Below are positions 35,401 to 50,331 of a DNA stretch of 64,000 nt, piece after piece (within the stretch, counting starts at the first letter, position 1; every line of letters begins with the position of its first letter). A model generated the notes under the pieces. It was given only the letters and a program-made list of their open reading frames with translations. It was not told the DNA's origin and searched no databases. The stretch lies in the NCBI RefSeq assembly GCF_021917145.1, contig NC_061073.1, positions 14,707,205 through 14,771,204 on the forward strand, written 5' to 3'. Both the position numbers and the translations under genes were made by a program. This DNA is from Hypomesus transpacificus. Its lineage: Eukaryota; Chordata; Actinopteri; Osmeriformes; Osmeridae.

Positions 35401-38400
35401 ACTCATTACAATCTTGTACTTCAGACACCATGGATTGACTGAATGAATCCTAAGTTACAAGCAACCATGATTTTCATTTACATATCCAACCAAGTAGTTT
35501 GTGCTTGGCTCTCCTCAGACCCACAGCAGATAAAGACACATGGAATCTTTCACATCGTTCTTGCAACTCTCAATCTAGCAACTGCCTGTTAACTTATAGT
35601 AGTGGTAAGTAAATTGTAATGTTTTGATGTCTAAAACCAGGAACAGGCCTACTGAGAAAATCTGTGTTGGATAGCAATGATGGAGTCCAAGCCACAAATC
35701 CAGACCCTAAATATGCATTAAATTACACCACGAAGCGTAAGATGCACAATAAGCCGTTCCTGTGACTGCCAAAAGGGTTGATGCTTCAGATACACATCTG
35801 CCATTTGATGTTTGAGAGAACTGGGACACAGATATGCAGACAGGCAGCTCTAAGCAGTTTCCTCCTCTTAAAGTAAGCCATGCTAGAAGGGTGTCACTGG
35901 CTCTGCTCCCTGTGACAGTCAAATGTCACATGCTGAAGTCACTGAATATCAAATGATTAAACTCAGCCTAGGGCACAGTCATGCTCGATGTCCTCAGTCA
36001 AGCGATATGATAAGCTGTACTTGTATACCAATATAGAAGGTACACAATATATTTACAGTCCTTTCAACAAGTCTGTCATATCTTATCCAGTCTCCTGGCA
36101 AACAACTTCAGGTTACAGCCCACAGCATACCTCAATGTTTACCCCTCAATACATAACTGGTGGTAAGGTTCTTGTTTATTGTTGCTGACCCATTGTCCCA
36201 GCCCATTTACCTCTGCTGCAAACTGCTTGCCATTGACAGTGTGCTCTGATCCAGCAGGCAGTCTAGAAGACCCCCAGTGGAAGTGGAGCTGAGCAGCAGT
36301 GTAGTGATGAGGGAGGCCGGAGAGGTGCATCCTGGAGGGTAGGGATAGCTGCACTGTGGACACAAAACAAGAGGGCAATATTTCCGTTTACCAAACTAAA
36401 GAAACCGAGGAAGGACATTTCTCTTTTCAGGTTGTTGATATGATGCCTTCGGATATTGACATAAACACCTGGCTGCCACACCTGTAGCACTTCATCCGCC
36501 TCAACAAGCTACCGGACTACCTGCTGCAGGTATCTGACACATGGGTAGCTTTTTTCCCCTATAGTAACTCATCTCAAATTTGGAATAAACATGCAGAGAT
36601 TTGATCCCTCATTTCCAGCATATTGAGCCCAAAGGATGACATCTTATAAGAGCAGCTCAAGTGAATGTTAAGTAGATGATCTATGTCAGCTTGATGTTTA
36701 ATAACTAAATAAAAAAAGCCCTACAAGGATTGCCAAAGCGTCCACTGTTTCCTGCTGTCAAACTGTCAAAGCAACCTCAAGTCTGTTTTTGAAAATCAGG
36801 AATGACGCAGTCACCTGCCACTGTCAGGGTGTATGATTAGCCCCCTGTTGGGTAAGTGCATGTCCGAGAGAGAGCTGTATCAGCATACTGTACCCTCAAG
36901 TACACAGCCGCTGAGCAAATTCCACTTAACCAACAGCACAACCAGACATTAGCCATGCAAGCATAAGCATCTGCCTGGTTCAGGCACCCTGCTGGCTGAT
37001 GACATGTGGTGAAACAGCAGCCTCTGCCATTGTAGCTCTATTGATGTCACTGTCAATATGATGTCATTTCCTGAACCAACACACAACACAGACATTGCTC
37101 CTGTGTTACTGATTTGTTGCCGTTTATGTTCTGAAAGACATCTCAGGATAAAGTGATATCATGTATATAAACTGTTTTTTTTTTTCTCCCCATCTAGCTC
37201 ACACTCTGTCAGGAGGTTTTGATGACACTTTTGCCATTACACTGTGTACCACTACAAGATCATCTAGAGTGTATGTGCACTGGTTTACTAAATGCATGTA
37301 ACATCATTAACAATTTCCACTCACCTGAATGACCATTGTTTCCTAGTGTAAGCTGCTCATCAGTTGATAAGTTGTAGTTCCGGACCTCAATTGGACGCAA
37401 GGTTGGATCAAACCTCAGCAGGTCTGTCTGGATGTCGATGGGAGACTGGAATGCCCCTCCACAGAAAGGATATTGCTTGGACCAGAAATGTTCACCATGA
37501 GGTCCTGTAATATCATCACATCATAAATTGCTGACAGGAGACCATGTGACCTTTGACCAATTAGATATGAGAGGTTGCATATTAGCAACAGGAAGTACCA
37601 GAGAAGCATCTGGCCTTTGAAAACAATTTAGCTGACGCGACGGGGACACTTCACGACCTGCGCCTTATTTCTGCTATGATTCAAGTCCTTAGTTGAAAAT
37701 CAACAGAAACCCTTTTAAATGTTAAGCTCTTCTTAAAGGGCAAACCAAGAACAAAGCATGATCTAGAGTTAAGTGCAACAGGGGACAACTTCAAAAAGGG
37801 TGCCAGGATTTATCCTGGCCAGCAGAACGTTTTATCTGTAATCAAAGTGAAGTATTATTATCTGTGTGAAGCGCAGGGCTAAATCCACAGCAGCATGGGA
37901 GAGGCCTGTGGCTTGTGTTCTGCCTGTTCTTGGCCCTAGCACCAGTAGCAATCTGAGGCAGTGAGAACTAAACTGTTGTTAACTGGGACAACCAGTGAAA
38001 TACCATCCCTTTTCCAAATGAAAGGTTTCTGTAGTACAGTTCACCAATGAGGTCTACTTCACATCACCTATCAAGCCAAGCCATACATGACCTCAGCCAG
38101 GCCTGTATCTCCGGCACTCAAGACTCCTGTCAGAGTAGAGTATCCAGTGGGACCGAGAGGACTTGAGGCTTGCAGCAGTCTACTGTGATATGGATGCACC
38201 AAAGGATGACCAAGATAACTATGCATGTACTGTGAAGTGTAGTTCATTGAACATGTTCTTCTGTACAAGACAAATACGGTCCCAACTCCATGGCACATGT
38301 ATTCAATCAGTAGAATAAGAAGAATGGTTTCTTGGTGGACTTTTCCATTGTGCTATCCAAACATTTCCCTCCAAGAAAAGCACACAAACATAAGACAGCT

Positions 38401-41323
38401 CAATGCACTACATGTATTCAAGTAAAAATTGCTATTCTCGCTCCACTACATGTTGCATTTTGACTATTCATAATTCAGCGTGACAAGACATTCATAATTC
38501 ATTCAGATGTCATTCACTGTTTACCAAATTACCATTTGTATGCCAGTTGTTTTTTGATGTGCATGGTGCGGCATGCACACCTTTTCCTCCCAATCACATC
38601 ACAGAGCCCAGTGAATTGATTCCACATGACATGTCCAAAAGAAAAGTACAGAACATGAGGGAAACTATCCTCTCAAATCACTGGGCTTAAAACATTCAAC
38701 TTGATGTCAAATGTCTCACACATACTATTTTGGTGACACTTACTTACTGTACAATTCATTTGCAGTTTTAATTAGGGCCAATTTTCTGTCTCATAATTAC
38801 ACCAGTGACCTGTGGTAACCCCTCAGTCTTCTTTTGCACAATTTGAATGCTAGTAATGTTTCAACCGTTGGCATCAAATGCATGAGTCAAGAATCCCTCC
38901 AAATGTCTATACATTGTGAAGACTGAATGAACTCTGAATTGAGGCACATCACATGAACATTCAGCAAAGCCCCCAGGTGACCTTAATGTAAAGTGTTGCC
39001 AGAAGCATAAATACTAATAGCAGTGTTGTGCTCTGGCTTTATGAACACTTGCACGTTCAGTTGAGGTTAAGAGACTTAAACTTGTACCATATGGGAGTTG
39101 GGCTGGGGTGAGTCATTTCCCATACTCCAGGGTAGCTTGGTTCTCTGTCACCCAGATGGAGCTGGGAGGTGAAGTCACATGACTTAGCAGTGCCAGGGTC
39201 AGCAGAGAACGTCATCATCCCTGTGGGCCACCAGCTTCTGAGTAGGGATGTCTTCATGTTGTTTGACTGTAACTTAGGATGATATCCACCCCGCTTGACA
39301 TACATGCACAATGTACTGAAGACAGGCCTGAGGTCCTTTAAGTTTTTGCTGTTTGGCTGTCGTCATCACACACTTTCTGCGACGACTCAGCAACTAAAGC
39401 TCAAATCTGATTGTATGCATTCCCACAGAGTTGCTGCTCACATTACTTGGCTATGTTATCAAATGGTAAAGACATTGCCACTAAGCTAAATAACCATCAG
39501 AATCAGATTTTTCTCAGGAAGTCTATTGTTTCAGTGATCATAGGGTGGCTGTCAGATTGAACAGAATCTGCAGACAGGTATTCTCTCTAATTGCATGTTA
39601 CTGTTGTTATTAATACTATGATGGGGACCAGCAAACCCAAAATCTGCTAAATGCAGCAAGTATAATTTCCTTCCACTATAAATATTTGACCACAAATTAC
39701 AGAGTAGTCATTAAGACAATAAATATATATATATAGTCATTAAGACAATGAATATATATATAGACACATACACATACATTGTATTTTTTATGGGGAATTG
39801 TTCTTATGAGAGCTAAATTTATTAAGGTTATCATTGATGCCAGCAAGTCCTGGCTTTGGACAAATAGCAACATTTTAAAATGATATGGTAGCCTCAAACA
39901 GAAAATAACACACCAGGTCAAGATAACTTAAGGTTGATGCTAAATGCTGTTTATGTCAGAGCTGGTAATCATTCAAGTGGTCTCTTCACTTTGCCCTTAT
40001 GGTATGACTACCAGGCAAGGTGAAGGAAGTTGTAGATGCATTCAGCTGTGTGGGTTAGATAGTAGAGCTGTGTAAAAATGTGGTGACAGATGGTTGATAG
40101 TCTTGGTGTGCTTTGATGGTTGGGTGAAGATCCCATACTGGATCAAGGCTGTATAGGCTAGTAGAGGGTACCTTGTAACCATTTGGCAAGGGGGTGTAAA
40201 TTACTTTGAACAATTAACTAAATGGTCCTCTTCACAAAGTCTACCCAACACCCTCTGAGGGGTTATCATACTGGACTCATTGAATTATCATTTGTCAAAC
40301 GTTTCCTTTCAAAGTCATGCTGGATATTGCGTTGATGCTTATTTGAAGACATTTAAGCAATGTTTAGTGTTGTATTATTTATTTATTTTCCACCAGGTGC
40401 TAGTCACTAAGTTGTATTGTGTTTCATCATGTTGTTCATTATGTTAATTGTGTTATTTTTTATTATTTGAAAACCAAAGACTTCAGCCTCACTACTCTTG
40501 TATAGTAAACTCTCAAAGTAGCCAAATTGTGTGATTGTCCACACTGATAGGACACTGGTATTGAGAATAGCCGACCCAGGAGTCAATTGAAAGTCAGATT
40601 GTAACTAGCTTTTGGAGTTAATGTGCAATCATTGAAAGCATTAATAAATTAGGCAATAGTCCACTTACCCGCGTAAGTCCATTTTGCACCTGCAAGAAGA
40701 GAAGTACATGTCAATCGATCATCTAACGTTGTTACTAGATTACATTAAATGTACTTTACTAAAACCGACTGCTATACCACACATACTTGACATAGTGAAG
40801 CATTGGTAATTCCTTGGTCCACTTAAATGAATGACGAGAAACAGTCACTTAAGAACTACTCTCTCATTAATATAAACCTGATTCACTCGTCAGTACAGTA
40901 ATGACATTCTTGAAAATACTGGCCTCATGGCACATTAGATTACTTTTCTCGAATAATCATTTATCGTTCCTGTAAAAATGGCATGCATCTCAATCTGAAA
41001 CATAGTTACATTTAAATTATCGAGTGTCAGTAATTCTATAATTACTTTCCAAATATTGATCCCTTTATCCCTGACCGGAGTCACTATTTTTGTTAAAATA
41101 TCTCCACTTTACTAGATGGACGATCTTACCATATCGATCACTTAACTGAGCCTATAACTTTATTCTCATTCATCAGCCTCTCATCAGTATTTCTTTAAGA
41201 CTAAGAAAAGTTTGAGGTAACAAGCACAACAAACTCTCCCAAACTTAAGCAAAGCATGTACTTACCATGCACGACATGAGTCATAAAGACAATCAGCGAT
41301 GACACAAAGAAAAAAAATAGCAT
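29499..41323 (-). CDS. ca12: Carbonic anhydrase 12, membrane-anchored extracellular
   Basis: Eleven coding exons give 346 residues (human 354): 41323-41266, 40689-40669, 37504-37325, 36353-36211, 34506-34411, 34324-34261, 34026-33869, 33671-33545, 31221-31198, 30711-30627, 29583-29499. It hydrates CO2 at the cell surface and tunes extracellular pH. Signal peptide (about 1-19), then the alpha-CA fold: [14 protein letters not shown], zinc ligands His110, His112 (LHFHWG) and His136 (EMHVVHFN), and TTPPCYP. A 24-base exon codes the juxtamembrane residues, followed by a single transmembrane helix (about 291-312) ending CCLLRRKR and a 28-residue tail. The tail exon is assigned by phase and a strong acceptor; it is the least certain part. 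Introns reach 3 kb. The neighbouring APH1B, RAB8B and USP3 genes seen in mammals are absent here. Confidence 0.92.
30557..30608. repeat. (TA)n tract flanked by a short direct repeat
   Basis: A TA run of about 22 bases (30568-30590) lies between two copies of TAATATTGATTATATA, just downstream (in gene sense) of ca12 exon 10. Confidence 0.7.
32182..32855 (-). CDS. Unidentified coding-like block in ca12 intron 8
   Basis: Minus-strand frame open for 224 codons from an acceptor (CTGATGCAG, exon start 32855) to a stop at 32184-32182. It has a possible internal start ATG at 32838 with G at -3, giving 218 residues. The entry phase matches the end of ca12 exon 8 (33545), so it could be an alternative last exon that replaces the membrane anchor, or a nested gene. 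The protein is soluble-looking: an N-terminal segment [15 protein letters not shown], an acidic helix ([19 protein letters not shown]), then [19 protein letters not shown] and a Ser/Pro-rich end. I recognise no family. A second open frame (33119-32835, 94 codons) overlaps its start in another phase and also looks protein-like. No poly(A) signal is clear downstream. Confidence 0.4.
39706..39762. repeat. Two-copy AT-rich tandem duplication in ca12 intron 2
   Basis: A unit of about 28 bases, AGTCATTAAGACAAT plus an ATATAT tail, occurs twice in tandem with one base changed. It looks like simple slippage or local duplication. Confidence 0.7.
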
Positions 41324-41663
41324 GTTGACTTTACCAATGTCGATGACTTTGCAAACACGGGGAAAAATCTTTAAATCAACGTTGCTGAAACAGGCTTTTA
41401 TAGAAGTCTTGTCGGCCACACTATAGCGTCAACTGACGTCAAAGCAATCAAAGACGAGCCTCCAATCTAGTGAGCAAGACAACCATTGCGTCCGTGCACG
41501 CACAGTTTGCTATTTACCCATCACATAATTTTGAATTAAGTGATGTGGGATTGTGAATGAGACACCAAAAACTCAGTGGCCACGTGCTTTCATTGCATTA
41601 CCCTGGTTCTATCAAGAATCTGGGCAACAGAACTCCCACCAAAACACATACATTCCGTGAATA

Positions 41664-41760
<97 letters not shown>

Positions 41761-42108
41761 GAATTCTCTTTGCAAAATGTAGGGTTTCATATTTAATGAA
41801 AATAAAACAAAGTATTCAGCATCAAGTTGCTCAATCAATCCTTTATTATAGCTCATCTGATGTACAAATAGAATGGCCATACGGTTATGTTATGGTTTAA
41901 TTGCACCTATGGTTAAATAACACCCAACAACCCTGTGATGAATTCAAGCCAGAGTGACCAAATGTTAATCACCATATCAAAACGTATTTCTTCAGTCTTT
42001 CTTAAGCCCCACTCCACATACCCTCCCCACCTGAACTAAAGGTACTTTACAGTAATATGTGGGTTACACATGATTAGATCATCATTAATAAAATAGAACA
42101 GCAATCTT
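41324..42108. other. ca12 promoter and trim66 3' end
   Basis: Between the ca12 start (41323) and the trim66 stop lie the ca12 promoter, the CT tract (41669-41757) and a minus-strand AATAAA at 41847-41842 that probably ends trim66. This short interval also joins the two blocks that are separate in human (15q and 11p). Confidence 0.55.
41669..41757. repeat. (CT)n microsatellite, about 44 units
   Basis: An uninterrupted CT/GA run of about 89 bases, roughly 350 bases upstream of the ca12 start codon. Three open frames across it are artefacts of the repeat. Confidence 0.98.
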
Positions 42109-45100
42109 TTAAAGATAATATTTCTTCCCACTTAAAACATGTTTCTTACTCTTCCTGTTACGCCAGGAGAGATGGGCTCGGTCCACTCTGTCCTGGTTGG
42201 CCTTTGGGAAGGTCTGGTCTGGGAACACTTCCTGAATCTTAGTCAGGAAGAAGGCCTCAAGATCACGGCCTGCCTGGGCCACCTCTGAGTCTGGCTGGAG
42301 ACAACAAGAAGAGCTCATTTTAAATCCCAAATGTTTCAAAAATCTAGATACATTTCTTGATTGTATTCATATCTAAACCTTACTACAATATCTCAAAATG
42401 GCATAAAAAGTCACATAATTAAACATATATATGTGGATATTTGTCTTTGTAGCATGTTTAGGATATCGAATTTGTATATGTGTGTTTCATCTTGGTTTTT
42501 AATATTTAGTATTTTCAGATAAGTCAGAATGAATGAAATAATTCTAATACCGTAGTTCTGACTTACATAGTTAAATGTTGCACAATTCCTGAACATTAGC
42601 ATGATGTCGTCCACAAACTGCTCAAAGGTGAAGTAATGAAGAGTGTTTCCCTTGTTCAGCTTCTTTCTGATCACTGAGAGGTCAATAGGCCTCTTAATGA
42701 TCTGGTAGTAGTTACGGGCCTGGAACCCAATCACAGAGCCATTATCATCATCATCGTCATCATCATCATCATCATCATCACCACCACCACCACCATTATC
42801 TCCAGCCCCACTATCCTCCTATCTCATGATTACCACCTTCTTTGCATCAGGTATGAAGATGAGACTCACCAGTGGGCTAACAGGCTCCTGAAATGGGGCG
42901 CTTGAGATGTGACAGGAAAGCAGCAGAGTCAGCTTCTCACATCTCTGAGCAGAGAGGGAGAAACACAAATAGCTTCAATGACACACCATGTCCCTCTGAG
43001 TCCAAAACAATCTACACTCTGATGTGTCTCGAAAGTTGCATGTCTTAATACGTGCTACCCACTCTTTGGTGTGTTCTGGACAGAGTGTAAGGGACTCCAG
43101 CACCCACAGAGGAGCATGTGTTCTCACACTCATATTCCATCTGGAGCTCCTGGTCACTTCTACACAGTGTGCACACCCAGTCTCCCCTGTGGGACGCACA
43201 CACAAATAGCAAATAGACAAATAGGCAAGAGCCTACCTTAATATGAGAGTACATTTGTATAAAGCTATCAGAGCAATACAAGGGCAAAGTACACAACGGT
43301 GTATATAACTTTTTGTGTGATTTTTTGTACATATATCTTTTTTTTACAGACAACATTATGTGTGATGTGTGATCAAAAGTTGTTTATGAAGCTCAAAGGA
43401 GAACATAACAGAGTGTATGAAAAGGAATAAAAAAGATGTCTGTCACTACTTACAGTGGGAAGAACATGAGAACTGGTATATGACATGACAGGTGGTAGAC
43501 CTTTGGGCAGTGATCACAGCAGAGCAGCTCCCCTCCATTTAAACAAACAGCACAGAAATCCTCACTCTCCATCTCTCTTCTCTCCAAAGATGCCTCCTCT
43601 CTCTTTTCTGTCACTTTTTCTTCTTTGCCATCTTCTTCTCTCTCCTCCGTCACCTTGACAATCCCTCTCGTAGCTTCTCTTCTTTCCTTCATTGCATCTG
43701 TTTTCCCTCCTATGTGTTCATAACCTTCCTCGGTTGTATCTTCTTGTTCTTCTATTCTCTCTTCTCCCTTATTTGTCCCATCTTCTATCTTCTCTGTCCC
43801 CTTGTCTTTTCCATGCAGCTCCATCAACACTAAGTACTCGTGATTAGTGGAACAGTGCCCTTCTTGCCACTCACCGTACCCCTTGCACACTGGATCAGAA
43901 ACAGATTTTTGGGATTCCAATTCCAACTCCAGAACAATATCGTGTTCCGGTTCCAAATCAGATTTTGATTTCAGTTCCAATTCTGACTCCAGGTCTAGCA
44001 TTGATTCGAATTTCATACCTGGATCCCACTCATCTTGGAAGTCAAATCCAGATTCATAGTCTTGTCCCATACCAGATGCCGGTGCCTCTGTAGTAGATGC
44101 TGGTGCCTGTGCTGTAGCAGGTACTGATGGTACGGATCTGTCCAGAGCATGTGTTTCTGTTGAAACAAGTTCCATACCTTCTTTTTGAGCTGGCCCGTGT
44201 TCAGATCGAGGTGACACATTTATGCACTCTGCACTCTGTTCAATATCCTGATGGAATCGACTCTGCAGACAAATGGAAACATTTTTTTAAATTATTTTAG
44301 AAACAAAAAACAAGTATCAACAACATTATTCTTTGGGAGATTCAAGAGCATTTGTTATTCTTGATGGACTTTTTTGGCCTTATTGCATGGTCCCAGTTCA
44401 AATGACCTTTGTGCTGATTTTGACCATTATCAAAGTTTGTACCTTCTGAGAATGCTCTTCTTGGATCACAACCCCCTGCTGTTCCGTGTGCAGCTGAGGT
44501 GTACGTGGTGTAACCATAGACAACAATGGCTGCCTATTTACTAGAAATACGGACTCATTAGGGTCTATTTGGAAAGTCAGTCGTTCCAGACATACAACAG
44601 CTATGCAGGAACTTCCCAGAATTCTCTCTGCCTCTGGGTGGATCCTGTAGAAAATAACACAAGGCTTTACATCAGCCTCATTAACAATGATCTTTGTGAA
44701 CATGCTCAGACACAACATATGATTTACATTCTCTAGCAGTAAGGAAATTAATAAGGATATACCAGAAAGTGTTAAATTGTATCTCTAAGGAATAAGAATA
44801 AATGCAAATCTATTGAAGCTGTGTTGTCAATGTTTGCTTTTTATTTGATGTGTGAGATTTAAACATACCTAATTCTCTTTGTTGAAGATACTATCTTAAC
44901 TTTTTTCCCATCCATGTCTGTTTTCTTTTGGTTAGATGCACCTCCTAAAGACAAATAGGATAGTTTGACTGAAAACAATTTATGAAGGAAAGAATGTTCA
45001 ACATGATTGACCTCTACATTTCATTTCCATTTGAGGTCTCATGAAATACCATTTGAACTCTGTGTTTCGCACACTTTCTCGCAGGGAGAACATTTTTTTT

Positions 45101-45197
45101 TTGTATCAGGTTGCTTGAAATGTCTTTGTTGTTGCTGGGAGGACAATAAAGTCATCCTGGATTTTCTCTGCAGTAACCAGCATGGCTCCATGTTCAT
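42109..45197 (-). CDS. trim66: TRIM66/TIF1-type PHD-bromodomain protein lacking the TRIM half
   Basis: Eight exons give 590 residues from an ATG in exon 1: 45221-45050 (ATG at 45197), 44944-44869, 44644-44443, 44262-43454, 43186-43063, 42944-42870, 42719-42567, 42294-42109. The large exon 4 encodes an acidic, Glu/Lys-rich region and the start of a C4HC3 PHD finger ([21 protein letters not shown]), finished in exon 5 (GDWVCTLC). Exons 6-8 form a bromodomain ([38 protein letters not shown]). This phrasing is closest to what I recall of TRIM66. TIF1 proteins read histone H3 tails. No B-box or coiled-coil exon is found upstream before rpl27a; human TRIM66 is about twice as long. A donor at 46311 may mark a non-coding first exon. 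The exon 5 donor (43062) was chosen by phase; a second GTGGGT lies upstream. Confidence 0.82.
42741..42800. repeat. (ATC)n/(ACC)n trinucleotide tract in trim66 intron 6
   Basis: About 60 bases of ATC then ACC triplets, 20 bases upstream (in gene sense) of the bromodomain exon 7 acceptor. Confidence 0.9.
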
Positions 45198-45383
45198 CCC
45201 TGAGGACTGAGCACCATCAGGCTGCAGATCAGAGGAAGACCAGTATCATCTATGACAACGTTGAACTTACAAAGTTATAAACTTTGTCAAAGTTACAAAC
45301 TTTAACAAAGCTGAAAACCCAGACTGTCCCCTTTTTCTCCAAATAAGTCTTTACCTTCCACACATATATATACATATATACCC

Positions 45384-45522
45384 CTGATTGAAATAAATGG
45401 TCGTTATGAAGCTCAGCGGAAGCCTGATAACCACCAATTCCCTTTACTCAGGTGTGTTGGAGCAGGGAATGTCTAAAACATGCAGGACAGGGGGTTTCTG
45501 AGAACCAGGGTTGAGAAGCACT
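45384..45522. mobile_element. Degraded copy of the fold-back hAT MITE family
   Basis: Shares the stretches AATGGTCGTTAT and CAGGTGTGTTGGAGCAGGGA and CTAAAACATGCAGGACAG with the element at 8710-8900, but the terminal repeats are eroded and no target duplication is visible. Confidence 0.65.
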
Positions 45523-47068
45523 GTTCTATAATGTTACAGATGACATTCTAGAATGTTACGGACGACATGTACGTTTGTCAGCCCTTCAGCTCCCCCTAAC
45601 GGCCCAGCCTTGCCTGTTGTGCACTTTATACCACTTCAGTACTACCACTACCAGTTCCAAACAACTTCACTTGCTTCACTGCATGTCGTCAGGTCTTGAA
45701 ATGTACACCTGGCATTTACACCTCATACAGTTCCCGGTTTGTGAGATAATCCAGTTACACACAGACAGACATACAGCGTTTCCTGGTATTATAGTAACAT
45801 GCTGTTTCTTTTTATGTTTTACCTTCACATTCTCTGTTTTGAAGCTCCATTCCCCTGCTGGAGTTTCCTGGTTTAAGCCGGTCTAAGCTGCCAAAGCCTC
45901 CTGTGTACCAATCCTCCTCACCTGCACCTAGCTATAGAGCACTAGTGACTCATAAATACAGTATCAGAGTTGCCAGCCTTCTGGGATAGTTGCCATGGCA
46001 GCTGTGGGTCGATGCTGCCAGCACTGATGCAATAGTTCTCTAGGGGAGCCACGGGCTTATTTCAAAGATGGAGTCTAAGGGCCATATGCCAAAAGCAAAA
46101 CAACTGTATTGCTTTATGGTGGAATCATCAACATAACTACCTACTGTGGAGTCTCAGGTCTTTAGACACTACACTGTTTCTGATTCAATAAATAATGCCT
46201 GACCACCAGGAAAGAAAGAAACACTTATCCCACTACTTATATAATATACTTTTTGCACTATTTGGATCTTGATATAAACATTAATAGGTTGAACAAATTT
46301 AGTCACTTACCTGTTCTGGCTCACAAAGATATATTTATAAAATGGATGTAGAAACAGATGGTTATAAATGGACTGTGAATGAGGTAAAGTGTCAAAGTGT
46401 TGTGATGTCTCCAGTGCTGAACAGATGTATGACTGTTTGTGCAGCTCTTCAACAGTTTCGGCCAGCCCCATGAATCCCTCAGTACCTCATTACTGCCTGG
46501 TTATGTTGTTGTAACTAGCAGCGCATGCATTAGGGATATTTCCCTGCACTTATGTTATCCAAAGTCAAGACCTTTATATAAAGAAAGTTACAGCCATATG
46601 AAAATGTTATTAATGCTACGCAACATAATATTTGCATATTAGTGAAACTAAGTAAAAAATAGTACATATTATTAGTGCAATAAAGTAAAGTAGCTCAAAG
46701 TAACCTAGTGAATGATAGTATACAAGCAAGTAGTAGGCCTATATAAGGCATATGTGCCTCTGATTAACTGGTTGTCTAAAAATCAGTTTAGCACAAAGTT
46801 TACTATTTTCTAGAGAAAATGTCATGTGTAAGATTTCTATTAAGACATATTCGCGATTGACACTATACACACTGAAACTATTTTCCGCATGCATAAAAAT
46901 AACTAAAACATGAATAAATAAATACATAAATAAACAAATGGTGTATAAACAGTATACAAAATACACCAAATCAATTATTATTTTATTAGTCCCAAGTACT
47001 TCCGCATGGTGTCGCTGTCAATTTTGTAACGTTCTATTGGAGACAAGATCTCGCACAAAATCGTGAGA

Positions 47069-47091
47069 CTTCCTTTTCCCTTTCCTCTTTC
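47069..47091 (+). promoter_or_regulatory. rpl27a: 5'-TOP pyrimidine tract of rpl27a
   Basis: Twenty-three uninterrupted pyrimidines beginning CTTCCTTTTCCC, ending 14 bases before the start codon. Ribosomal protein mRNAs start at a C within such a tract, which gives mTORC1/LARP1-dependent translation. The start site is inferred from this pattern. Confidence 0.7.
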
Positions 47092-47105
47092 AACTAGCCT
47101 CCAAG

Positions 47106-49419
<2,314 letters not shown>

Positions 49420-50331
49420 GCTCCTGCTAATGTTTTTTGCATAAATAAAAATGTATGAATGGGATTTGACTCTTGGTGTTTGTACTTTGACAAAACATTA
49501 AATGGAATATGACAACAAACTTATTGCAGAGTAGTGTTCACACTTGGCAGGTTTGGTTTGATTCAAACGAACTTTGTTCTGATCTGTTACTATGGTTAAT
49601 TTGAGTGTGAACGCTGCCATCCGAACACACCAAATATGTGGACCGTGACCGCCTGGAAAGCAGGTCTCGGTCTGCTTCCAAATAAACCACGAAAGCTGTC
49701 CAATCAGGTTGCGACCATATCTATATGCCTTAGGTCCAGTGTTATTGATAGCCCTAAGCCTATTACGCATTCACACAGGTAATTGTGGGGGCCAGTTTTC
49801 CTTCCTGCTTTTGAAAGTAATAGCCTCGTAATTTGAGCATGCTATTTAATTTATTAGGCCTATAGTTTACGATTTCTGGTTGGAAACGGGTCCTTTCAAT
49901 TGTTTGGGTTCCCCACTGCACCCATCTTAACCAGTTTTTATTGAATTTCCCTGTGCTGGTGACAGTCGCATTCAAATTCAAGAAGGCGGTGTTTAACAGA
50001 CCGGATATTGCATTTCACAAAGCACCGCAGTGGAGTTGAACTAAACACCGTGCTTTTAAAAAGGCGCTCAAAATATTATTTGTAGTCTGTTTGTTTGTAA
50101 ATTGATCACGCGTGTGGGTATTGTGTCAACGTATGCGATAATTTGCTGTAGGTTAGCCTATGTTAAAAAGGTTTTTACTTGGGCTACGTGATCAATTCGA
50201 CCTGTTGCGTGTTGTCAGTGTTTACTGCAGATTGTGATGTCAGCATTGTGTCGTATTAAGATTTTAAGTTTTATGTTGGCACAGCTCTGTAAAATCTAGC
50301 TTTTATATGGAGCTCGAGTGTAGGCTATGAA
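49420..50331. other. rpl27a 3' end and akip1 promoter
   Basis: Starts with the rpl27a 3' UTR and AATAAA (49444-49449). The rest carries short open frames on minus without recognisable content and the presumed akip1 promoter and 5' UTR. No repeat family is recognised. Confidence 0.5.

Larger units (their letters stand above)
45198..47105. other. trim66 5' region and rpl27a promoter
   Basis: Head-to-head interval. It holds a degraded hAT fragment (45384-45522), a minus-strand donor (CAG then GTAAGTGAC, exon end 46311) that may close a non-coding trim66 exon near a TATAAATA, and the rpl27a core promoter at its right end. No minus-strand frame with B-box cysteines or a coiled coil is seen. Confidence 0.5.

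Noticed and set aside
41557-41880. Three overlapping open frames of 68-96 codons encoding Ser-Leu or Arg-Glu repeats
   Set aside because: They are the translation of the CT/GA microsatellite in different frames; no splice sites or conserved flanks.
43045-43356. A 103-codon minus frame with [11 protein letters not shown]... start
   Set aside because: Only its middle part (43186-43063) is real, as the second PHD exon of trim66; the beginning is intron.
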